From Anadara kagoshimensis (lineage: Eukaryota; Mollusca; Bivalvia; Arcoida; Arcidae): a stretch of DNA of 64,000 nucleotides. The translations under genes were made by a program, and so were the position numbers. Within the stretch, counting starts at the first letter, position 1; the number at the start of each line of letters is the position of its first letter. The notes under the pieces were generated by a model. It was given only the letters and a program-made list of their open reading frames with translations. It did no database searches and had not been told where the DNA came from. This document shows, piece after piece, positions 1 through 11,200 of the stretch. The DNA is taken from assembly GCA_021292105.1 (NCBI GenBank), contig CM037864.1:41530514-41594513 (forward strand), in the 5' to 3' direction.

Positions 1-557
1 TTAAATCAAGTGTGCAAATTCAATAACAACATGTGGAAATAGTTTTATTTCATATACATGTATAGTATATATAAACTGTATGTGATCGAATATACAGACG
101 CTCATAAAACAGAAACATATACACGTTTTACAGTCTCAATGTATCGTGATTTTTGATTTAGTAATCAAACACACGTCAGTTCATGTTCAAATCATAATAA
201 CAAAATCAAGATAAAAACGTGCAAATTAAGTAAATACACGCAAACTTCTTCTAGGAAGGTGAGACTGGGTGTTTCGAAATGTAATGAAATGACAGTCTAT
301 ATTCTACATCCTCCTTGCGTTAAATCATTAAAAAGTGGGCGAAGAAAATTATTTTTCTTTCCCGGTTACAAGTGCTTTGCTGAGCAAGAACACTGCTTGC
401 GTTACCCTTAAAGAGCAGAATTTAGGACAAATTGCAATAACGAAATCAACTTTTGTCTAAACAGACATATCTTCGTTGACTTCTGAAAAAGTGATGACAT
501 TCTAGTGCAATATGACATATTCTTTGCAGATAACAATACGAGGCTGCATAGACATGT

Positions 558-558
<1 letters not shown>

Positions 559-628
<70 letters not shown>

Positions 629-639
629 ATATATATATA
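559..639. repeat. CATA/TA microsatellite
   Basis: About six CATA units (559-582) are followed by a nearly pure TA tract to 639. Open frames over it are low-complexity artefacts. Confidence 0.95.
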
Positions 640-1369
640 GATGAGGTTAATTGTTTCAAAGGTCAAGGTCACAAATGCATAAGAATACTGAAATTGTTAA
701 TTATTTAGAAAACTATAAACTTTGTAAAGATATGTATATTAGAATTGTAGATATTGATATAACGATAATTTTGATATATAGATGAATGTGATGGGTTCAA
801 AGGTCAAGGCAACAGATGCATTAGCATATTGAAATTGTTAATTATCTAACCCGAAAGTCCATTGTAATATACACTCCCTTATGTTACACTAATCATTATA
901 CCGTGACCACCCACTAATCAATTATTTACTGCGTGTTAATCCTTTATATTATCTACGCATCCAATTTTATCATTTAACGGATGCAACAGTTTGAAATCAG
1001 AATCGCGCTATGTCGAAAACTCCTCCATTTCTATCTGATAAAAATTGTTTGATCCGCTTCAACAAAACATTTTATTATTTGTTTTATGACAAAAGATTGA
1101 TTAACAATCAATTTGATGATCATCTGGCTATCAAAAATACTGTTTCATAAAATGAGATTGAGTGATTAAGAAAATGGTTTTTTTTTCTCGTGTGCGATTG
1201 TTTAAAAAACATCCATTCAACTCTTCTTATAACATTAGTTGTTATTAATTTTTTTTAATATAATTTTTATTATACACCACAAAACAACAATAAACCTCCC
1301 ACAATGGAGGTAACAACATGTGGTTGGGAAAAGGAGAATAAGTGTCGTTTTGTGGCGACCAGGAAAAAA

Positions 1370-1760
1370 TGTAATAAAACAAAAACAAACATACCAACCA
1401 ATGTCGAAATAACAAAATAACAATCTAAAGGCAAATTAAAACTTTGAAAACTTATTCACACATTAAGTTAAACGTGCGAACTTCCGCCGGAGAAGTGAGT
1501 GCTATAGAAAATAAAGCACCTCCTGTTTAGCTAGCTACACCCCCACATGTGTAATCAAACTTGAGAATGAAAGGAACATGGAACTTTCGGATGTCAAATA
1601 TATCCAGGGTAATTTTAGATATATAGACATCATAATTTTGAACAATATTGTGATGACAACAATAAGACCTTTTTGAGGATCTTAATAAGCCTAGTCTTGC
1701 AATATCCCTGCGTCCAAATTTTTTTTAAGTATCTTGCTTTTTACATTTTCCATATTGGGA
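1370..1760 (-). mobile_element. Decayed retroelement tail plus RT-derived fragment
   Basis: Reverse complement of the same sequence seen at 14230-14600 and 21740-22110. It includes the segment equivalent to the RT C-terminal motif QGYCxxRxIKALK and the downstream ~100 bp tail that reads TTTGCTTCTGGATTGTGATT in better copies. Heavily mutated, with no open frame. Confidence 0.6.
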
Positions 1761-2216
1761 ACAATCTCCACAAAAGCGTATTAATATCCCCACAGTCATA
1801 TTTTTTATCGATTTCTTTTGTTCACTACAACAAGGATTTCCTAGTTACCACACCACTTCTGTAAAAAGACAACCAGTTCGTTAGGTTCATTATTCAAAGT
1901 TTCTTTTGTTCCCGTTTCAACCAATAAGAATATTTATATAAATTGAACCTAGATCTGGCATTTTTGAAAGTTGAATAATTTTGTTAGTTTTCAAGATATA
2001 TATGAATTTAGGGTATCTTTTTGGGGATAGTTCTTACCTTATTACACATGTAGTGTGAGGTTTTGTTTGTGGTGCTATAAAAACGTCAATATTGTCAGAT
2101 TTAAGTTAAGGAAAATCTTAGTTGAGGAATGGTTGTGAAATTGGAGCCTGAAGTCCAAATTCTTTAGGTCTTGTGGGTTATCTTCATACATATGTTTTAC
2201 TGTATATTTGGTTTAG

Positions 2217-5200
2217 GAACAAACAAGAGTTGAAGCTGCTAAAGCATCACTGAAGAGAGAAGTTGAAAAAGAAATAAGCTCACTACAGCAAAATCTTACC
2301 AGACTTCAACAAGTAAGTTTTCCTGTCTGTAGATAGATGACGCATTCAAACAACCAGCTACAACGTAAACGTTTTAATTTCTTTTCGGCTTAATGGTTAT
2401 TGAAATCAGTTATATTCAATTTTAATGATTAAAATATTTTCTTTTAGCTGAGTCTTAGTTAAGTTTTTGTAAAATGAAAAACAGACTTACCAATCTATGT
2501 CCAAATCACAATTCCAAAGCAAAGTAAAAACTTTGAAACTGGCAAACTATCAGTTTAAGTTCAATAGCGAGGCCAGGTGCTCTGGTGCTAAGTTTATTGG
2601 TATAAATGATACAAACACAAAAAGTAAATGTAGAGTTCTATCATATATAGATTAATGCTTTCTCCGTTTGTGTATTAGAACCCTTCATAAATGTGATTCT
2701 ATTTTACGATTTGCAACCAGTGAATCGAAGGGTCAATAAAACACGTTTGCAAAGCGTACAGCTAAAACACAATGTGAAAGGTGTCGCACCAAATAATCTG
2801 TGATATTAGCGAGTTAATCATACATATAACTATGAATTTTATTTTTTAACATTTTAGGAAGGTCTAGGATCGCAATCTGAAGAATTAGAACATCAATTAA
2901 TAGGTCTTAGAAATAAATTAGAAGAAATAAATGTTGAAAATAGACAATTAAAAAGTGAATTAACTGATGCAACAACAAACTTAGCTGTAGTTAAAAGTGA
3001 ACTAGTGACAGTAAAACAACAGTATGGCGACAAATGTAGAGAATTACACTCGTAAGTACTGCTTCTTACAAAGCGTTCATTTTGGTGGTGACCAATGGAG
3101 TTCGCCTGCGTAACATGTGATCCATACTAGTACCCCTTTATATTTTGAAAAAACGTTAACGTCGAAAGTTCCCGGAGTAAAGCCATTTTACGGGAAAACT
3201 GAATCAATTCTATCTCCATTGCAATGCTCCGCAGAAAACGGTAATCTGGTATCATGTGGTACACTGGCGAACCCAATTTTCGTTATTTAAAGAAAAAAAT
3301 ACCATTTCGTGAGACGATAATTTCGTGGTTAATAGTAACCGTTTAAGGAAGATTTTTCGCTAGCACTATTTTGTTACACGTTAATTCGTGAATAAGGATG
3401 TAAGCGAAAACAACGATAATTGAGACACCACTGAAATTAATGCTTTAACAATAAATACGTAATGCAATGAAATAGTGCTGTACAAATAAAACTGGTATAA
3501 TATGTAATTTAAACTCCTGAGCTAATATCTTTGCTGATGGCTAGTGCCCCGAGGATATCACAATCTCAGTTTGCAATAATTTTGTGTTATTGTTAGAAAT
3601 ATACTATTGTTTAAATTTGCTGCAAATTAAAATTTGAAATTCCTTAACAAAACTAGGGAATACTCCCTTATGCAAAGTATTTCCTTGGCTACATTTGGTA
3701 AAATTTATTTTGGACCTTAGGTTATCTTATCAACATCTTTGAAATGATATTGGTTTCATAATTTTGGTCCAAGCACTACTCATGAGGAATTGTATTCCGA
3801 AACGGCCGCTTAGTGCTGTAAAAATAACATTGCATAATATGAAATACAATGGAATATGTAATAGAAAATTGCAGCGATAAGCATGTGCTCAATAAAAGTA
3901 AGATAAACCGAAAGTACATTTACTACAACAAAATGTATGAATACAATAGGAAAACCATACAGAGAGCATGCACATATTGAAACAATCTTAAAATGGCGGT
4001 GAAAGACGGGAATGGATATAATGACAAAGAGTCATCCAGTGATATGGTTTCAAATACTTTTGTAGATCAATTACCATGTGTAATTATTTTACATTAGGTC
4101 CCCAAACAATAACGAAACAAAAAATAAAGCACTATTACTTTGGATCTAATTGATCATTATAACTGGTATCTATCCATCCAAAGTTGAAGTATTACAGTCA
4201 GTGGTATCATTATGTTTTATCTTGTGTCTTTCATTTTGGTTTTATCCAGCTTTCCTGCAACAACTTTTCATATTTTAGGAATTTTAAAATTTAAGAAGCG
4301 GATCATTTTAATTAAAAGTGTTTATCTGACAATATTCTGTAATTTGGCGTAAGAAAACAAATGCCACCGTCGATTACGTATGCCATTCGCGAATCACATA
4401 TTATACCGGTCTTAATTTCACAGCACTAGACGGCCGTTCCGGAATACAATTCCTCATCAGTAGTGCTTGGACCAAAACTATGAAACCAAAACTTTTTTCC
4501 AAAATGTTGAAAAGAAACCAAAAGGACAAAAATCAGCTAAAGAAATACTTTGCATGGGGAGTATACCTTAGATTTTGGGGAATATCAAATTTTAAAGCGT
4601 CATTTAATGCGGGGGCTAATATCATCGATTGTTTTTGTACCCGGAAATCGCTTAAACCCACACTGGACCCATGGGGAGACTTACACAGACCTTATTGATT
4701 ATATTTCGTGTCAAAAGTTTGAAAAATGTCAAAATACTATTGCGTATATGTTACATGCATTAAAAACAAGTAGTCATCAAAATCATTGATTAAATAGATT
4801 AAATGGAAAATTCCGTTTGTCAAAATTACATTATAGTTTAGATAAACGAGATGCACATGCCAACAATTTTAGTAAAAGATTCTCTTACATAACTTGTATC
4901 GATTTCATATATACATTCTAGTATAGAGCACAGACCTGTCAAAAAGTTTAACACTAAGATAACCAATAAATACTGCACTGGTAGCTAATTTTTATCCTTC
5001 GTTAGCTATATCTCGATAGCTTTTTCGGCAGCTACTACCAATATTTCGGCAGCTTTTTGGTTACCAACTTTTAATATCTCGACCAACACTGACCATCAAC
5101 TCCTTTTCCTTAGCTTCTGTTAACTTTTGACCGATTTGTACTGTATTTATATATAAATATATTTATAACATTTCAATTCTATTTTTTTTGTATCATTTAC

Positions 5201-8200
5201 GTTCAGCCGGTTTATTTTGAATCAATAGACATATTTTTTTTATTTCTTTAGGATTTACCCTCTAGCCTATTGTCTGTGTCAACACATATGTTGCTTTATG
5301 TATGACAAATTATCAAGTTATTTTGTTATTTCTTACATAAAGAAGATAATTTTCTATTCTCTGAAATGTCAGACAAATTACATATTATACCAGTTTTAAT
5401 TTTACAGTACTAGACGGCCGTTTCGGAATACAAAATATTATTTTATATCGCTGTTCCTTGATTCGAAAGTCCTTTTCTTTCAAATATTACAAAACTATTG
5501 CATTTGCGTGTAAATCATTAGAAAAAGATGCAGCTAAAAGGGTTTGATGCAATAGAAATATATCTAATAATTCAAACTTAATAGCTTATCATCTCTTGTT
5601 TGATCGGAGATGTTCATCTGGTTGTTCACCGTGAAATCTTAAAGGTAACATTAGTCGACTGTTTGGGATCTACCAACACCATTATAGCCAGATAGTTATA
5701 CATCATTTAATGGTTATATCCAGCGCCCTTCTTCAATCAAATGTTCCAATGTATATTTATTTTGAATTTTGTCGGTTCTTGTTCATGAATGCATTAGCTC
5801 TTGTCAAGCAGATATTTACTACAACTTTATTTCTTCGCTTTCGAAGAATACCATTCCCCACTTGAGATTTTACAATTATGATCATCTTTCCGTTATATTA
5901 TTTTTATCAATGTCTACAATTCCATAAAAACTAAAAGTTAAGCACTTGTCATATGGAATGTAAAGAAACACCTTACTGTAAAAGACAATCAAAAATATTA
6001 CACACCACACAAAAGGTTACGGTATACTCCCTTTTGCAAGTATTTCCTTACCTAAATTTGATTAAATATATTTTGAGCCTTTGGAAATTTTAACAACCCC
6101 TTGGAAAAAAATTGTTTTTACAAATTTGCTTCAAGCACTACTGATGAGGAATTGTATTTCGAAACAAAACGGCCGTCTTAGTGATGTCAAATAAAGACAA
6201 GTATATATGTTATTGCGACAATAACATTATAAATTATTTTCTTGTCATTTTTGGTAAATAAAAAGCTGTAAATATGCTTTCTTATTATCTTAAAGTTTTC
6301 GACCCTACTGGAATGAACAATTTATTAGTTATTTACAGTATAGGTGTTTTGCTGATCCTATTAATGAGATATTTTTGCTACTTTTGGTATTTTAAGGTAA
6401 AAACATTTCAATATGTAAATCAACCGCCCTTTTCTTCATATTTTGTGACAAACTTATTTCAATTTATAACAAGTCTTTTGTTTTATGTAAACCTTTTGTA
6501 TTCCTACATTGCAGACAAAAGACAACAGTTATGGATTGTATTAAAGAACAAGACAAACTTACAAGGCAGCTTCATTTATTACAGTAAGTGTCGCATTATG
6601 TATATTTTCTCCTCGTAAATATCTTATTCATAGAAACTTCAAATTTTCTAAACGTTCTCACAAATGCTGTGGAATTTTGATAAAATGGTATCTAAATGTA
6701 TTTTATTCAAAGTGAATTTTTGCGTCTGATGTTTGTACGTATATAAATATAACTAAAAACGTTTTACCAACAAAACAGCTAGTATGCGGGTATTTTGATT
6801 TTCCTTCCTTTTATTTCAGTAATGCCAATAGGCAGTTACATGATACCAATGATGATCTCCGAGAGGTTATTGAAAAACAATCACCAAATTCAACACCAGC
6901 ACCCGTAAGTATAACATAAAGACAATAACACTTAAGTTTGCTCCCATAAAACATTTAACAAGCTCTATCATAGCGTATTAATTGTGAATTAAGTATATCA
7001 TAAGCAGGAAAAGCAGGTATATTGTTGTATAGAAAAGAATAGATGTCAATAGAAAAAATGAAATCATCACTTTTGTCATACAGTTTCAAATGTAGCATTT
7101 CGTGTGCGTTGTGATTCAGGTATAAGTTTCAATATGAAGAACAAGTTATTTTATTTTAAACCTTTGAAGTTTGTGAATTTTATACTTTTTTGCATAGTGT
7201 TTTTTTGTTTGATCATTAACTAGTATTATTTTCTGTCCGTTGTTACCAAAAACCAAATACCTTCTTTTTATTTTGAATTTGTTTTATGATATTTGGTCAG
7301 GTATATATTATTCAACAAAATTTTTTAAAACACGCCCATGAACTATTGATTTTCAACTATATCTCTCATCTCTGCTATTAATCAGCATAAACTGTTATTT
7401 CACAATAAAAAGTGTAATTATTGACTTTATAATTTCAGTCCATAGTGGGTACTGTACTGGATGACATTTATAGAGAACGACGAGGATCTATTATGAGTGA
7501 TTATGTTCACAGTGGTCCAGCATCGTAAGTATTCCATAAGACTAACCTATGAACCCTTCGATAAAGTTATACACAGTGGTCCAGCATCGTAAGTATTCTA
7601 TAAGACTAACCTGTGAACCCTTCGATAGAGTTATACACAGTGGTCCAGCATCGTAAGTATTCTATAAGACTAACCTGTGAACCCTTCGATAAAGTTATAC
7701 ACAGTGGTCCAGCATCGTAAGTATTCTATAAGACTAACCTGTGAACCCTTCGATAAAGTTATACACAGTGGTCCAGCATCGTAAGTATTCCATAAGACTA
7801 ACCTATGAACCCTTCGATAAAGTTATACACAGTGGTCCAGCATCGTCAGTATTCCATAAGACTAACCTGTGAACCCTTCGATAAAGTTATACACAGTGGT
7901 CCAGCATCGTAAGTATTCTATAAGACTAACCTGTGAACCCTTTCATAAAGTTATACACATTGGTCCAGCATCGTAAGTATTCTGTAAGACTAACCTGTGA
8001 ACCCTTAGATAAAGTTATACACAGTGGTCCAGCATCGTAAGTATTCCATAAGACTAACCTGTGAACCCTTCGATAAAGTTATACACAGTGGTCCAGCATC
8101 GTAAGTATTCCATAAGACTAACCTATGAACCCTTCGATAAAGTTATACACAGTGGTCCAGCATCGTAAGTATTCCATAAGACTAACCTGTGAACCCTTCG

Positions 8201-11200
8201 ATAAAGTTATACACAGTGGTCCAGCATCGTAAGTATTCCATAAGACTAACCTGCGGGTCCTTCGATAAAGTTATACACAGTGGTCCAGCATCGTAAGTAT
8301 TCCATACGACTAACCTGTCAACCCTTCGATAAAGTTATACACAGTGGTCCAGCATCGTAAGTATTCCATAAGACTAACCTGTGAACCCTTCGATAAAGTT
8401 ATACACAGTGGTCCAGCATCGTAAGTATTCCATAAGACTAACCTGCGGGTCCTTCGATAAAGTTATACACAGTGGTCCAGCATCGTAAGTATTCCATAAG
8501 ACTAACCTGTGAACCCTTTCATAAAGTTATACACATTGGTCCAGCATCGTAAGTATTCCATAAGACTAACCTGTGAACCCTTCGATAAAGTTATACCCAG
8601 TGGTCCAGCATCGTAAGTATTCCATAAGACTAACCTGTGAACCCTTTCATAAAGTTATACACAGTGGTCCAGCATCGTAAGTATTCCATGAGACTAACCT
8701 GTGAACCCTTTCATAAAGTTATACACAGTGGTCCAGCATCGTAAGTATTCCATAAGACTAACCTGTGAACCCTTCGATAAAGTTATACACATTGGTCCAG
8801 CATCGTAAGTATTCCATAAGACTAACCTGTGAACCATTCAGATTGATAGTTAGTTTTGGGTTTGTTCAACAAATATGTAAAAATGGTAACCGTGGTATAT
8901 AAGTGGAGAAAAATATAAATGCAAGGGAAATGTGTTACATAACAACTCGGTGCCTAGAAAAAGAAAGCTGAATACAAATATCAGGTGGTCAAGAAAAGTA
9001 GCAAAATATGTATGCAAGAGAAATGTTGTAAAGTTAAAACTTTGACGAAATGTGTTACATAAAAACTCAATGTCTCGATAAAAGACGACTGGATAAAAAT
9101 ACCAGGTGTTCAAAATAGGTAGCAAGTGCTTAAATTGTTGGTAACATTGTTATTGCCAACACATATATCGACTGCAACGCCAACTGCTACTGCATCTTTA
9201 AAAAGATGACTGCACATTAAAGCATTGAAAAATTAGAAAAAAACAAACGCATGTAAGCTCCATAACAAGACATCAGTTTTAAAACAAAGGGTGCATTTTT
9301 GCAACCCAGCATAAAGTGAAAGTCCTTATGTTCAATTTGTACCAATTTGACCTTTAGAATTAAAGTTTATAAAGTCGACCATCAGACTATAGCTCCTTTC
9401 TTCATTATTTTATATACAGAGTTCGTTCCCTAAACTTTGGACCATCATTATCATTAGTGGAAGATTTGGACACCGCATTGTGTACCACAACTCCATCACC
9501 ACGTATGTTAACTGCTAAACTCCCTGTTGATGAGACTTGTGAGGAGGATAATTATGATATAGGTTTGTATATATTTCATAATTCATTCATGTTTATGTAA
9601 ATTGTAAGACAATATAATTTGACAGTTAAATAAAAGGTAGTTGGTTTTGTTATAGTTTATCTGTAGTTCTGGTGCATCAAACATCAATTTTTACAAACTA
9701 TTTTATTCTTAATGATTGACTATTAAGTTGTGTTACTTTTTATTATATTTTTACAAAAGAAATATATACAGAGTTTTTGTTCACATTCTACAACGTCGTG
9801 CAATTAAAACTAGTACCCATTAAAGGAATATATATACGATATCTTGCCTCCTATATTGGTAATAAATTTGTAATATTTCCCGCTTTTTGTGAGTAACGAA
9901 TTAAATATTGTTTATAAGTAAGGAAAGTATGATGTTAATTTTTAAATCAAAATCTTTAAACCAAATATTGAAAATTATCAAATTTATCGATTCTGACAAT
10001 CTGTTCTCTATTTTCCCAAATTAGCAGACAGTGGACATTCCACTTTGAGAGATCAGAATGATATAGATACAGAAAATGAAATACCAGTATTTGATTTGGA
10101 TAATGGAAGAGGCAGTGGTCGACGGCGGAGGAGGTACAAAGGCAATTATATACCAGAAACGGATGTAAGTACAGTAATTGTTATAGATATATTCTTAAGA
10201 TAATGGGGAAAGTCTATTATGAAACACAAAATACAACAACACTTAGAGTTAGTTCACTCTAAAATATATCTGCTATGAGATTAAACGATCTGAGAAAAGT
10301 AATGCGATGTAACAGTATAGGCAAACAATTTTGACCTGTCCGCTGTGGAAGAGTGCATTTGTGTTTAAGAATCACATGGGTTTATTTTGTCTACATAATG
10401 CGAGCACTAATTATTATTAGTGAATTCTGCTCTCCGGAGCACCCGGCCTCACTTCCCTGGTTGAAGTTAACGTGTCTAACCTAACTTGTCAGTTCCAAAG
10501 TTTTTACTTTGCTTCTGGATTGTGATTCGGAAATGGATTAGTATGTTTGTTTTTGATAAGCTATTAATAGGGCGGGTCCTTCTATTAGCTATTAATAGGG
10601 CGGATCCTTCTATATGGATATTCCTAATAAAAGGTCGAGCGGACAGGTCAATGTTGTTTTCCCATAACTATAATATTGAAATAATGAATATCAAACACAA
10701 AATCCAAATATTGATCACTCATTGTTTGATACAAAATATAGTTTTACATCAGATGGTGATCATGTTCCGAAATTTCTTTGACAAAACCTGTATGTAATGT
10801 TTCTTTTCTGGCCATTGGTGTACTATAATGTACTGCGATGTTTTGTTTTTTTTGCAATTTGTTTCACGACACTATTTATTTATTGATCTACAGAAACAAA
10901 ATTATCTTGCACGATAATCACATTTTAGTTATATAGTCCGTCAGTGATATAGTGGCAGAGTGTTTATAAACACAGGCGAGTTTATTATACACAAAAGGTA
11001 TTAATACCGTGTTATCATATACAGTCAAACCTGTCTATAAAGGCCACCCAAGGGAACCAGTAAAAGTGGCCTTTATGAGCAGGTGGCCTTTATATACAGG
11101 TTCAAATAATAAAAATAAAGAACAGTTGGGATACAATTAAACTGGCCTTTATAAGCAGGTGGCCCTTATATAGAGGTGGCCTTTAAGGCAGGTTGGACTG

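Larger units (their letters stand above)
1..2216 (+). other. RASEF intron (5' part of window), no exon recognised
   Basis: No coding exon is seen upstream of the acceptor at 2215-2216. The stretch holds a CATA/TA microsatellite, two related segments near 643-708 and 785-848 (a Thr/Lys-poor repeat with AAAGGTCAAGG), and a reverse-orientation copy of the retroelement tail and RT-derived repeat between about 1370 and 1760. Confidence 0.5.
3052..6514 (+). other. RASEF intron rich in ribozyme-bearing element fragments
   Basis: A 3.46 kb intron between coding exons. It holds four of the five hammerhead-like motifs, their shared flanks (TACTCCCTTATGCAAAGTAT and similar), and a TIR element at 4930-5138. 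No additional exon is recognised; the open frames at 4480-4789 lie inside repeat flank. Confidence 0.6.

Noticed and set aside
650-675. TCAAGGTCA, a nuclear-receptor (SF-1/ERR) half-site-like word
   Set aside because: It lies in a repeat that recurs near 800 and in the retroelement segments at 20.2 and 22.7 kb; no promoter context.
505-708. Open frames across the TA/CATA microsatellite on both strands
   Set aside because: Tyr/Ile/Thr-only peptides are forced by the dinucleotide repeat; no homology or splice context.
6274-6618. 114-residue open frame
   Set aside because: Hydrophobic AT-driven translation running through an intron into RASEF exon 6515-6583 in the wrong frame; the splice sites support the other frame.
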